From the NCBI GenBank assembly GCA_016946835.1, contig JACVTC010000012.1, forward strand, positions 265,001-329,000: a stretch of 64,000 bases of DNA. Direction: 5' to 3'. Made by a program: the position numbers and the translations under genes. Of this stretch, positions 1-11,524 are shown one piece after another; positions within the stretch are counted from its first letter, which is position 1, and every line of letters starts with the position of its first letter. This DNA comes from Neocallimastix lanati (nom. inval.) (taxonomy: Eukaryota; Neocallimastigomycota; Neocallimastigomycetes; Neocallimastigales; Neocallimastigaceae). A model generated the notes under the pieces. It was not told the origin of the DNA. It did no database searches and saw nothing but the letters and a program-made list of their open reading frames with translations.

Positions 1-2131
1 GCTTGAACGAAACGAACATTCTTCTTGAAAGCTGGACCGAACTTTGGCTTGTTAATTTCAATAACCCATCTGTCACGAACAATTGGTTCTGGAAGGGCTT
101 CTTGAACAACTAACTTTTCACCAGTTCTCTTTTGGTGAACAGTTAAATCGAAAGCGGAACGGTCAGCACAACCGACACATTCAATCCAACCCTATATTCC
201 ATAATAATAATAATTAAAATAAGTTAATTTTATTCATATATAAATTTTAATTTTATTTAATATAAAATTAAAAAATAATAAAGAGTGATTTTTATTAATT
301 ACTTACATAACTATTTAAGATTTCAGCATCCCAACAATCACCTATTTTTTATATATTTTTAAATTATTTAAATAAAAAAATTAATAAAAAATTAAATTTA
401 TGTAATATTTTTTGAACTTCTTTGTTTATAATTATTTTTTAATTTCAAAATATCTATAACTTTTTTTTCTTTATTTTTACATACAAGCATAGTGAGCCAT
501 TTCATTAGCCATGTGTTGTCTGAATCTTAATTTTTCGTGCTTGATACCAATCTTAATTAAGAAGAGGTAAATACGAGCAATGAAGTAACCTAAAGTTTGA
601 TTGTTAACCATACCCTAATTATAAACAGTTTATTAATATAATTCTCCTCACTATACTGTTCTAAATTAAAATTTTAATTAATATTATAAAAATTTATATT
701 TACAGATTCAACAGCCTTTCCAATGGTAGTAGTAACAGTTCCCTTACCTTCCATTTGGTTTTTGGCTGGGTAGAAAACAATTTCGATATCCTTAACTTCA
801 TCAAAACGATGGTGGTTCTTGTTTTGTGGATCAACAAAGTGTTCAATTTCAGCCATAGTGAATTCACTATTTAATTGTAATATTTATATAATTTATTTAT
901 TAATATCTATTTGCTTTTTTCATTTTTATACTATTCTTCAATAAGTAGTACTAAAAATTGAAATAAAATTTATATTTATTTATTTAAATAACAAATTGAA
1001 ATATTTACCGAACTCTTAAAAGACCTTGTCTTGGAGAAATTTCATTTCTGAAAGATTTACCAATTTGAGCAGAAGCAAATGGCATTGAACCAGTGTTGTA
1101 TTCTAAAAGACGCTTGAAGTTTAAGAATTGACCTTGAGCAGTTTCTGGTCTTAAGAAACTATTTATTTATTATAAATTAAAATTATTTTATTTAAATTGA
1201 TTTATTAAGAAATATCCTAATAATTACAATTTCAAAATAATACATATATAATACTAATGTTAATAATTTATTATTAAAAACTATACCCCTTTAAGGAACC
1301 AGTTGGACCTATTTGAGTTTCGAACATAAGATTGAATAAAGTACATTCACTAACTGGGTTACCAGCTTCTGGGGAAGTAATGTTGTACTTCTTAATTAAA
1401 CCATCAAGACCCTTTCCATCGTAATTATCAAGCTAATAAATTTATTTAATTTGATTTTATTTTAAATTTAATTTAATTTCATTATTTTTTTTTTATTAGA
1501 ATATTTTATAATATAAATAACAGTAAATTTATATTTATATATAACATTAAATTATATATTTCAATGCAATATATTATTTATAATTTTATTTTTTTATTTT
1601 TATTTTTATTTTTTATTTCGTTTAAAATAAAACATATAATTTCACATTTTAATATGAATTACTTACTTGTTCAATAACATCTTCATATTCCTTTCTAAGT
1701 TCATCAGAAAGTGGAGTGGCTGGTTGGGCCTTCTTACCCTTCTTACCCTTAGCTGGAGCTGAAGCCTTACCACTCTTAAGAAGTTCATCATCTTCTAATC
1801 TTTTCTTTAAAACGTTCTTGACTAAGTGATCGGCACGGAAAATTTCTCCATTCTTAGTATCCTTAACCATATAATCAGCGAACTTATCAACATGACCGGA
1901 AGTCTTAAGAACATCATATGGGGTTAACATAGTACAATCTAATTCAAGCATATCTTCTTCCATAACAAAATGTTGTCTCCAGAGATTTAAAATATTAGAT
2001 TGTAAAGCACAACCAGCTGGTCCATAATCATAAAGACCAGCAACACCACCATATGGACCAAAAGAAGGAGCATAGAAGAAACGCTTTAATAATAAAGCTT
2101 CTAATGCGGAACGATCGAAATTCTTAGCCAT
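1..2131 (-). CDS. GRS1: Glycyl-tRNA synthetase, cytosolic/eukaryotic type, 3' end outside window
   Basis: Charges tRNA-Gly with glycine (class II aminoacyl-tRNA synthetase). Seven exons can be joined in frame: 1667-2131, 1287-1432, 1009-1158, 704-866, 485-614, 307-341 and 1-191. They give about 426 residues; the anticodon-binding C-terminus lies beyond the window. The start is ATG at 2129-2131 ([19 protein letters not shown]). Visible hallmarks are the catalytic-core N-terminus ([18 protein letters not shown]), the [10 protein letters not shown] motif, class II motif 2 ([14 protein letters not shown] followed by [11 protein letters not shown]), and ADRSAFDL. A Lys/Ala-rich insert (KGKKGKKA) lies near residue 140. 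The six introns are 89-234 nt, all end in TAG, and use donors GTAAGT, GTATAG, GTAAAT (twice), GTATGT and GTAAGT. Codon use is far less A+T-biased than the surroundings, as expected of a highly expressed gene. Identification is confident; exact splice sites are inferred from conserved protein continuity. Confidence 0.95.
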
Positions 2132-2400
2132 TTTAACCTTTTTTTTTTTATTAAAAAATTATATTTATAATATAATTTTAATAGTGAAAGAAAGTGTAAA
2201 ATTTTAATATTTTGATTCTAACAATAATTTTATATTATATTTAAAAAAAAAAAAAAATTGATAATACATTTTGTAATTCATGTATTGGCCAATAATTAAT
2301 GAGTTATATTAATTTTTAATGTATTTAATATTCATCTTATACATTACGTATTATTGGTTTAGAATAATTTAATTATATATTCTAAAATATTTATTTAAAT

Positions 2401-2520
2401 ACAATCATCAATATTTAATAGTTATTATTATTATTATTAAATACAATCATCAATATTTAATAGTTATTATTATTATTATTAAATACAATCATCTATATTT
2501 AATAGTTATTATTAAATACA
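2401..2520. repeat. Tandem repeat, period 42, about 3 copies
   Basis: The unit begins acaatcatcaatatttaata and ends in a run of ATT triplets. It occurs at 2401, 2443 and 2485; the last copy has a shortened triplet run. Confidence 0.85.
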
Positions 2521-2837
2521 TATTAATAGTTTTTACTATTATTATTATTCTAATTATTATTTTTATTATTATTCTATTTTTTTATTAATATTTATTATTA
2601 TTTATAATTTATTTATTTATCATCGTAATAATATATTATAATAATAAATAAATAAATATTTTTATTATAAAATATAATATTATATAATTATTTTAATCAT
2701 ATTATTATATTATTATTATTAAAAAAAAAAAAAAATAAATCACAATTATAAATGATTGGCTAAAATTTATTTCTATATTAAATATTGATTCATTTGAAAT
2801 ATTAAAAAAATTTTTTTTTATAAACATTTTTTACCAT

Positions 2838-2912
2838 GATATAGATTTTATAATAATGAATAAGAATATGATATAGATTTTATAATAATGAATAAGAATA
2901 TGATATAGATTT
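2838..2912. repeat. Tandem repeat, period about 32
   Basis: Units of the form atgatatagattttataata followed by atgaataagaat occur twice complete and once truncated. Confidence 0.75.
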
Positions 2913-3394
2913 TTTATAATTATTCAAAACAAAATCATTTTAATATTAATTCTTTTTTTTTTTTTTTGAATTTAACAATATAGAATTTCAATTTACTTTT
3001 TAAATATTATGATTATATAGTTTTTTTTTTAAAAAAAAAAAAAAAACTATTAGGTTCTGTTTTTCGATATATAAAAAAAAAAAAAAAATATTATTCTCCA
3101 TATTAAATTGAATATAGAATCTATATTCAGCAATTATTTATTAATTAAAGTTTAATATGCCATATTTATATATATTTATATATATAATTTTTTTTTTTTT
3201 TTTTTTGATAATTAAAAACTTTATTTAATATAAAAATAATTAATTAATTCTTCAAATATTAAAAGTGACAAAAGAATATTGATTTTTTTTTTTTTTGAAA
3301 GTTTTTAAAAGGGCCTTTTTTATATTCCAAATACTGTTTTATTAATTTATTCTATCAAAAATTCTAACGCTTCTAATAATATAGTATATAATAA

Positions 3395-3545
3395 TAATAT
3401 TATATTATCATATTATTATTACTATTATTATTATTGTTATTATTACTAGTATTATTATTATTATTACTACTACTACTATTACAATAATTATTATTATTAC
3501 TACTACTACTATTACTATTATTATTATTAGTATTATATTATAATA
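3395..3545. repeat. ATT/ACT trinucleotide tract
   Basis: Interrupted trinucleotide repeat of ATT and ACT units with no coding context. Confidence 0.8.
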
Positions 3546-4550
3546 TCAAATAATTATAAATAAGCATTTTACTATATTTTTTTTTAATATTATACATATA
3601 TGGTTTTATTTATAATAATTAATATTATTTGAATTTTTAATCTTTAATCTTTAACTATTTCAGTTTATAAAAAGTTTTATATAAAGTTTCATGGGAAAGT
3701 ATACATTATTTAATTCATTATTTACTTTAATATGTTTTTTTTTTATTAAATAATAAATTACTAGAAGGTGGTTTTTAATTTTTTTATATAATTTTTTTAA
3801 ACATCTAATTTAAAATTTGTTAACAAAATAAATAAAAAATAAAAAAAAAAAAAAAATTAATATTTTAATTTCAAATTTAAAAGGATTTACTATATTTATA
3901 TTAAGCTATATTAATGATTGAAAATTATTTCATTAAAAAAATACTTATAATAAATAAAATTATAATTACCCAAAATAAATTTATTACTAAAAATTTCCAT
4001 AACATATCTATTCATATACACAAATTTAAATTGTATTATCTAATTTTATGGAAAAATATTTTTCTTTTATTTAATATATTTAAAAAAAAAAACATTTTTT
4101 AAATTATATTTTTAGTGAAAATTTAATTTAGAAATACTAAGCCAATAAAACAGAGACAAAATTAATAAATAAGAAATATATTGAACCTTCCTATTAGGAG
4201 TGATCTTCTATTATATTGGTACCTAAACGCAACATGAAATAGGACATATTTGTTGATTATCGAAAAATCGTCAAACTAACTCTTTTTCTCTCCTTTATAT
4301 TGGTGGAATATATTTGATAGTCTGAATTTTACCTCTTTAGATCTGTATTCTTGTTATAATTAAATACTTTTGAGTGAAGGAAGTACGGAAGTGGCTAACT
4401 TTATTATGAAATATTATAAAATATGGCAACTATTAATTCAAAATGGTGGCTTTTGGTTTAATTGTAACTACTTCAAAGTTCTATAGTGAAATGAACAGGA
4501 TTTTGTTCTCTTTAATAGGAAGCTGTGTATTTTACAAAATTGGGAATATT

Positions 4551-6295
4551 TTAATATACTCATTTTTTTTTTTTTTTTTTTTTTTTATATATATATGTAC
4601 ATAGCCGCCGCAATTATTGCGAACTTTAATTTTTATTTATTTTTTCTTTATAAAATACATGAATACTTTCAATTAATAAAAAATATTATTTTTTCTTTTA
4701 TAAAATACATGAATACTTTTAATTTTAATAAAAAATAAAAAAACACAGAATTAATAAAATAATAAATAATTATTATTTGTTCAATTTAAACATAATAATA
4801 ATTGAAATAGTAACGTGAAATAAAAAGTAATAATTAAAAATAATTGTATAAATAAATATTCAGAAAAAAGTTCATATGCAACGAATCTCACCTTCTTATG
4901 GATTAATATTTGAATTGACTATCTAAAAGAAATTATGGTCTTCTCCTTCAGAGGCATTGGCCCTGCTAGCCTGTCTTACTGCATTTTCAATGTTGACGTT
5001 CCTGGTTAGTTTGCGCTTATATTTTCGGAATAGTAACCCTTGCCGAGTACTAACCTGAGACATAATTTCTATAAAGAGAGCCGCTGATCGTACCAAGAAT
5101 GGCGTTTTTGAATAATCACCAGAAATGATTTGGTTCTTAAACAAAATATCCTATTCCTTTTTATAATTTAAGTCAATAATGTTTGAATCTCTTTTCACCA
5201 AAAGGGAAGTTATATAATTGGTACCACGTCACATATATATTTACACACTCATTATTCAGAAAAATACTTAAATTACCACGATTTTCACCGATTGAACTAT
5301 TCACTAATTTAGTAGTAACGATATTATAATTTTCACTATCACTAATATTAATATTCCTATTTTCATAACCACTATTTCTACTGTTATTAACAATATTATT
5401 TCTACTGTTAATATAATATACTTCGCTACTACTGTCAGAATCAGAACTTAATTCTATATTATTCATATCTGTGATAACAGTGTTTACATTACTATTTAAT
5501 ATTGGACAATATTTAGAAATTATATAAAATTTTTCATAAAGAATATCAATATCCTTAAAATATTTCATTCGAAATACAAGGAAAAGATAGCATTTAGAAA
5601 ACCAATGTTCCAATGGAGGATTACTATTTTTTCTATAACAACAAGGACACCTTTCAGGACAGTCTTCTTCAATCATTTTGGTGACTTTGACAACACGAAC
5701 ATCGAATTTATATCCACATCTGGCATGAAGTACCCATCGGAAGCTAATGTTAAATTCAGGATATTTAGAGTTTAGTTTAAGATACTCTCTAGTTTTCTCA
5801 AATTTATTTTTTTTTATAAGCTTTAGCTTTGATTGATTTTCCTGCCATATCTCTATCCCAGTAAAAGTTTAAAATTGTTCTTTTTGATGGAAATTTATCT
5901 AATTTGTCAGCTAAAATTTTACTTTCTTTATCCCATGCATGACGTCTACAACGAGATATATCTCTAAGTAAATCAGAGATAATACATTTTGAGTTTTTCC
6001 ATTTTTATAACACCTTACCTGAGCAATCGCATATTTCGCCGAAATAGGAGGAATGTTAAGTTTCTTAGAAAGGCAATAAAGGGTTGTAAAACTATTCCCT
6101 TTAGTAAATACTTTAATCCAGTATAATCCTGAATTAACTAGTGTCTGTGTACTTCTCGTTCTTTCTTTTGTTTGATCCAAGAAGAGGTGCATAATATGAA
6201 ACTTGTCCAATTACTACAGCTGAAAATAACATTCTTTTATAAGGGATAGGAATATGAGGATTCTTAAGAAATCCTTTTATGAATTAATATACTCA
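4551..6295 (-). mobile_element. 5'-truncated LINE-like retrotransposon with target-site duplication
   Basis: The insertion spans 4563-6283 and reads on the minus strand. It is flanked by the 12-bp direct repeat ttaatatactca (4551-4562 and 6284-6295). The 3' end carries a tail seen as about 24 consecutive T on the plus strand at 4563-4586. A 3' UTR of about 330 nt separates the tail from the ORF remnant and includes a CGCAA/TTGCG hairpin close to the tail. The element is 5'-truncated: only the C-terminal part of the polyprotein remains. A poly(A) tail, 5' truncation and a 10-15 bp duplication are the signature of target-primed reverse transcription. Confidence 0.8.
4923..6235 (-). pseudogene. 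C-terminal fragment of a LINE reverse-transcriptase polyprotein
   Basis: Open pieces lie at 5911-6210, then in another frame through about 5750-5960 (a run with CRRHAWDKESKILADKLDKF), then 5173-5676 and 4923-5144, so at least two frame changes break it. The most telling segment is a cysteine/histidine cluster around 5600-5650 (ERCPCCYRKNSNPPLEHWF then SKC). It matches the zinc-finger-like C-terminus (CxxC...HxxxxC) downstream of the reverse transcriptase in many fungal LINEs. An Asp/Ser-rich low-complexity stretch follows. No reverse-transcriptase catalytic motif remains. The family assignment rests on the zinc motif plus the LINE-type insertion structure. Confidence 0.55.
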
Positions 6296-7640
6296 AAAAC
6301 TATAAAATTATTTAGCAATTAATTCTATTAAACTTTTATATTAATATACTATTATTTATATTATAAATGATTATTCTATCAAATTCTTAATTTATCTTAT
6401 TATTTTTATTATATTTTTATCAATATGATATTTTATTCTTATTGAAATTATATTTTAATCCAATTTAAATCAATTATTAATATTATTTTAAAAATCAAAT
6501 TTATTTAGTAAATAATAAATCACTACAACTGTTCATTTATTATCAAAAATATTTTTATTCTATATTCAATTAGTAAAATCAACAAATTCAACTAAACCAC
6601 AAAATAATTTAAATATAAGTTTGATATAATATTTATATTAATCAAAAATTACAAAAAAACCTTAAAAATAAAATTAATCAATACCAAAGTTAAGCAAAAT
6701 TGTAACTCAATACATTAACAAATAAATTTTTATTTGATAAATTTATTTAAAATGTTATATTATTATTATTAATTTTGAAATCAAATATAAATAGTTGTAA
6801 AATTTTTATAAATTATTTCAAAATGTTTATATAAAAAAAACAAAAACTTTCAAATTATTTTCATTAGTTTTATATAAAATTGATACATCTTTTATAATAA
6901 ATTAATTACAATATTTATTTTTAATTATTCAAATAATGTTTTAGTTAAATAAGTTAATATAATAAAATACAACTAAATTAGTTTTATAAATAATCTAGTC
7001 AAGTATTATGTTAATTATATAATAAATAAAATATAAATATAAATAATAAATAAAATATGTGATAAATAAAAATAAAAAATAAATAAATAATAAATAATAA
7101 TTAATCAATAATTGAATAATTAAATAATTAAATAATTGAATAATTGAATAATAAATAATATATAATAAATAATAAAATAATAAATAATAAATAATAAATA
7201 ATAAATAATAAATAATAAATAATAAATTAATAAATAATAAATAATAAATAATAAATAATAAATAATAAATAATAAATAATAAATAATAAATAATAAATAA
7301 TAAATAATAATAAATAATAAATAATAAATAATAAATAATAAATAATAAATAATAAATAATAAATAATAATAAATAATAAATAATAAATAATAATAAATAA
7401 TAAATAATAATAATAATAATAAATAATAATAATAATAATAAATAATAAATAATAAATAATAAATAATAAATTTATAAATATATAAATATATAAATTATAA
7501 TGGAATAATAAATAATAAAAAGAGTATTAATATATAAAGAATGATAAATAAATAAATAAATAAATAATAAATAATAAATAAATTATATAATAATTAAAAA
7601 TAAATTATATAATAAATTATTAAACACAATAAATGAGAAC
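6296..7640. other. A+T-rich stretch without a gene
   Basis: No open frame or structured element was seen; the second half is the (TAA)n tract listed separately. Confidence 0.6.
7020..7480. repeat. (TAA)n / (AATAAATAAT)n microsatellite
   Basis: About 460 bp composed almost only of TAA and TAAA units, interrupted by single-base changes. Confidence 0.95.
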
Positions 7641-7664
7641 AACACATTAAAATATTTTATTTTT

Positions 7665-7937
7665 AAGATGGTTTTTATTTTGTTATACAATTTTTACTTT
7701 ATATATATACATGCTTATTTCAATATTATTGGTAGAATAACTTATTTTAATTTACATTAATTTTATATTATTTGACACTCCCCCTCAATAAAATATTTTA
7801 TTGTTAAGAATTTAAGATGGTTTTTATTTTGTTATACAATTTTTACTTTATATATATACATGCTTATTTAAATATTATTGGTAGAATAACTTATTTTAAT
7901 TTACATTAATTTTATATTATTTGACACTCCCCCTCAA
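7665..7937 (-). repeat. 149-bp tandem duplication of the PPT and 3' LTR start
   Basis: The segment running from aagatggtttttattttg to gacactccccctcaa occurs at 7665-7788 and again at 7814-7937 with very few differences. It contains the polypurine tract and the first part of the LTR. Two tandem plus-strand primer/LTR junctions in one element point to a local duplication after or during reverse transcription. Confidence 0.85.
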
Positions 7938-8012
7938 ATCTAACTTTCAATTTTATTTAGATATTAAAGTTTGATTTGATTAATAGTTATTATTATTATT
8001 CCTTATTTTTTA

Positions 8013-9500
8013 TCAGATTTTAAAAAGTAAATTATTTCTGAATCTATCCATTGATGTACTATTTAGGTATTTTGTGAATCCATCTGCTAGATTGTTTTCG
8101 GACTTAATATATTTTAATTTTATTGTACCTTTACTTATTAAATCTCTTACGTGGTGATATTTAGTATCAATATGTTTAGATTTTGCGTTAATTGATCTAT
8201 TTTGGCAATTGTAGATAGCGGCCTTATTATCAATATTTATAGTCACTGATTTTATTTTGATATTTAATTCTTTAAAAATGTTCATATACCACAAACTGTG
8301 TTTTGCACAATCACTAACACTTATATATTCCGATTCCGCCGTAGAAGTAGCAACGGCATGTTGCAATCAACTTCAGGTTTCGTAATGATGATCGATGACT
8401 CTTAGTTGGTAAGTCATCGATCATCATTACGAAACCTGAAGTTGATTTCCTTGTCTCTTCGTCCCCGGCATAATCAGCATCAGCAAAAACTCTTAAAGTT
8501 TTTTTATTTGAAAATTTTATACCATAATTCAAAGAACCCTTTAGATATCTAAAAATTTTCTTCACATTGTGCCAATCTTCTATTGTTGGGTTTTTACTTT
8601 TTCTTGAGGCTCTGACTTCTGAGAATATTATATCTGGTCTTGTACATACAGCCAAATATAGTAAGTTTCCTATGGCACTTCTATAACTTGTCTTATTGAA
8701 AGCTTTGCATCTATTTTTAATTTCATTTACAGGTTTTAAATTTCTTATTGGTTTAGTATTTAATAAATTGTATCTTTCAATTAATTCCTTTATATATCCT
8801 TTTTGGTGTAGGATATATCCGTTCTTTTGTTTTTCGAATTTTATGCTGATTATGAAATCAACTTCGCCTATATCTTTAATTTTGTAAATATTTTTTATCT
8901 GATCTTTCACATCTAATATTTCATTTTTCTTACCTATTATTAGAATGTCATCTACATACACTGTTAATATACAAATAATTTCTTTGTTTTTATTTTCTTT
9001 TATGTACACACAGGGTTCGCTAATGAGCTTTTAAAATTTATTTTTATTAATGTTTCATTTAATTTTTCGTTCCACTGGCGGCCTGCTTGTTCAAGACCAT
9101 AAAGTGCCTTCTTTAATTTCCAAAAGCCTTTGTTTTCCGGTGAGTATCCTTCCGGTAGTTTCATATAAATTTCTATCTCTAGGTCAGCATTTAAGTATGC
9201 TGCGTTGATGTCAATTTGAAATATTTCAAAATTTCTTTGTACAGTTAGGGCAACTATAACTCTAAGAGATTCTTGTTTTAATGTTGGCGAGAAAGTGTTT
9301 GAATAATCAATACTAAAACGTTGTGAAAACTCTTTCGCAACTAACCTGGCCTTTCGTTTTGTTATATTTCCATTTTCATCACGTTTACATTTGAATACCC
9401 ATTTGCATGATATAAGGTTGGGCTTTTTGGGAATATTGTTTATTGTTTGAAAAACATTTAAATTCTTCATATTGTTTATTTCTACTTTTATTGCATTCAT
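8013..9500 (-). pseudogene. Copia reverse transcriptase - RNase H, broken
   Basis: RVT_2-type domain. The segment 9000-9500 holds the RT start (CKWVFKCKRDENGNITKRKA, then ARLVAKEF and QIDINAAYLNA). The segment 8314-9009 holds the active-site motif TVYVDDILIIG and the CTRPDIIFS block, then RNase H up to STSGF. The segment 8013-8366 holds the rest of RNase H (STAESEYIS, KHIDTKYHHVRDLI, NNLADGFTKYL). The frame breaks near 9005 and at the inverted duplication at 8365-8447. Catalytic residues are still readable but no continuous protein can be made. Confidence 0.85.
8365..8447. repeat. Perfect 36-bp inverted repeat inside the RNase H region
   Basis: The arm at 8365-8400 is the exact reverse complement of 8412-8447, separated by 11 bp. 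It replaces the codons between the STSGF...LPT block and the QHAVATSTAESEY block that are present in the related elements. Confidence 0.95.
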
Positions 9501-9868
9501 CTATTCATCTTTATCTGGTAGGTTGAATATATCTTTATAATTTTGTGGTTCACTAAAATTTTTATTTATTGTCTTTTCTAATTTTGTTTTTTTTTGATTG
9601 TGGTATTAACTGTATTATCTTCATTTTTTCTTTTATTTCTTCTATCATTATCATAGATTGTGAGAAAACTAGTTGATGAGGTTGATTCAGAGTTTGTTAT
9701 GTTTTTATTTTTATCGTTATCACTGTGTTCTGTAATAGTTTGATCTGAATAAGTATTACTAACCTTATTGATTTTATTATTGAGTTCTATTGGTGATAAG
9801 GTGATTCTATTCTATAAATTGGAGTTATTGAAATTGTTAGTACTAAAATACTTACCGCTCCCCCTGAT
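9501..9868 (-). pseudogene. Integrase-RT linker of the copia element (low complexity)
   Basis: Minus-strand frames give Asn/Lys/Ser-rich sequence with stops, in the same place as the Asn-rich linkers of the two other copia elements in the window. Confidence 0.55.
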
Positions 9869-10852
9869 TTAGGAAGAGGGAATAAAATTCAAAAAAGTAT
9901 TAGGGATACGAGAGATAAGGTTAGAATCGGCGGGATTATCTTCGAAGAATTCTACAGATCTTGAGAAAATAATTTTGTTCGTTTCTAAATTAAGGATTTT
10001 ATAAGCTGAGGAGAGAGGATGGTAGCCAAGGAAAATACCGGGAAGAGCATTATTTTCAAATTTATTCCTGAAACATTTTGGTACGTAAAAGAAAACTTTG
10101 CAACCAAAGACCTTAAATTTTGAATAATCAACTTTTGACTTGAAAAGAACTTCAAAAGGAATTTTATTATTAATGCCTGAATGTGGGATTCTGTTATGTA
10201 TATAATTTGTAGTGTCAACGGCATATTCCCAAAATTGGTGACTAATCCTTGCGTCATTTAAAAGAGCTTTGGCAGAAGAAATTAAAGTTCCATTAAACCT
10301 TTTAGCACGTCCATTTTGTTGAGGATTGTGAGGTACTGTAAATTGCTGAGTGATTCCATGATTAATACAGAAAGATTTGAATCTGCTATTTTTAAATTCA
10401 GTACCATTGTCAGAAAATAATAGATTTGTTGAACATATTAGTAATGGATTTTGCCCAAACAAGAAATTTATCGAATACATCGCTTTTACTTTCGAGAAAG
10501 AATACCCAACCGAAACGAGAGAAATCATCAAGAATAGTTAAAAAATATAAATTGCCGAAGAGAGATTCGTTGATAGGACCTACTAAATCCATATGCACTA
10601 ATTCGAAAGTAGACTTTGCTTTGTTTTCTGATTTTTTAAAACTGAAGTTTTTCATTTTTGAATTGGAACAAACAGGACACTTTGATTTAATATTAATCTG
10701 AAGCAATTTATTTTTAAAGTGATTAATATTAAAATGTCCAAGGCGGCGATGCCAAAGGTTGATTTTGTCTTTTCTGGAGAGATTAGATAAACTGTATACT
10801 GAAGGAAAGTTTCTAATTTTATTAAAAACTTATGGGGTAAGTAGAAATCCAA
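9869..10852 (-). pseudogene. Copia pre-integrase zinc domain and integrase, broken
   Basis: The N-terminal zinc domain is readable (LWHRRLGHFN...CPVCSNSKMK, an HHCC pattern). It is followed by the integrase core: first Asp in ELVHMDLVGP, second in SDNGTEFKN, and Glu in a degraded GRAKRFNGT where relatives have GRAERF or GRVERL. The C-terminal part (DYSKFKVFGCKVFFYVP, PGIFLGY) is intact. A frame change lies near 10410-10530. The Glu-to-Lys change in the D,D35E triad would by itself abolish integration. Confidence 0.8.
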
Positions 10853-10880
10853 ACTATAAAAATATTTTGTAGATTTGACT

Positions 10881-11524
10881 TCAAAGTAGTAATTTTGTTG
10901 CTATGTTGATCATATATTGAAGCGAATGAATCGTTATTATAGAGACCATGCATCTTCTCTCGTGACCAACGGTAAAGGATTTTTCTAGTGTCTTCCATGT
11001 TTCAAAGGCGGTTTTTCCATGGCTTGCGATAATTTTTCTTGTTTCTTCACCTAGACTATTTATGATGATCCACTTTACCATAACGTCACTTTTAATATCC
11101 AGGAGGCTTGTTTCTTTGTCATATACCAGGCTTGGGTCAAATTGGTCAGTTAAACAATCATCAGGATCATCTTTGATGTCTCTTCTCCTAAGTTTTTTTA
11201 CCTTTCCTGTTAAGGAATAACTTACGAGGTTATTATTCATTAGTGATAAAGAATATTAGTTCTCCAAACTGGGCAGTTTTCCGTAGTTAATTCAACTACC
11301 CGGTTAAAATTTTCAGAATAAGTAAAATTGATTCCTTTTGGAATTGATTGTTCGTTTTCACTGACAAGGGTCGGTTGGTTTGATGTTTGACGTCTTCTCA
11401 TTTTGTTTTGACTTCTTAGATGTTGTGATTTTTTTGAAAAGAAAAATAATTTTATTACAAATATAATGAATATTATTAAGATGTATTTGAAGAGTTGAAA
11501 AAAAATTATTATTGAGCAATTCAA
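10881..11524 (-). pseudogene. Copia gag N-terminal remnant
   Basis: Two overlapping frames (ATG at 11399-11401, and 10881-11240) match the N-terminal half of the gag at 52358-53416: GINFTYSENFNRVVELTTEN, KLRRRDIKDD, VKWIIINSLGEET. The C-terminal half with the CCHC knuckle and the whole protease are missing, so a deletion joins gag to the pre-integrase region around 10850-10880. Confidence 0.8.

Larger units (their letters stand above)
2132..4550. other. Intergenic A+T-rich stretch, no supported gene
   Basis: Upstream of the synthetase gene, so presumably containing its promoter, but I see no specific element. It holds homopolymer A/T tracts, tandem repeats (listed separately) and only spurious short ORFs. 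The part from about 4130 to 4550 is less A+T-extreme and non-repetitive but has no open frame of note. Confidence 0.6.
7640..11524 (-). mobile_element. Decayed Ty1/copia LTR retrotransposon
   Basis: On the minus strand, in order from 11524 downward, are remnants of gag, pre-integrase zinc domain, integrase, reverse transcriptase and RNase H (copia order: integrase before RT). A polypurine tract ttgagggggag (plus-strand 7927-7937) is followed at once by TG, marking the start of the 3' LTR. That junction is duplicated 149 bp further on. I could not find the matching 5' LTR or primer site. Gag is closest to that of the copia element at 51248-57896 (shared NYSENF/TYSENF and KWIIIN blocks), so the two belong to one lineage. 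Several frameshifts, a gag-to-protease deletion and an inverted duplication show it is dead. Confidence 0.85.

Noticed and set aside
3914-4102. 62-aa ORF
   Set aside because: Composition is what A+T-rich DNA gives by chance; no motif, no neighbour and no start context.
4130-4550. Possible gene in the less A+T-rich block
   Set aside because: No open frame longer than chance on either strand and no recognisable motif.
7020-7480. CRISPR-like regular repeat
   Set aside because: A simple TAA microsatellite without distinct spacers, in a eukaryotic context.
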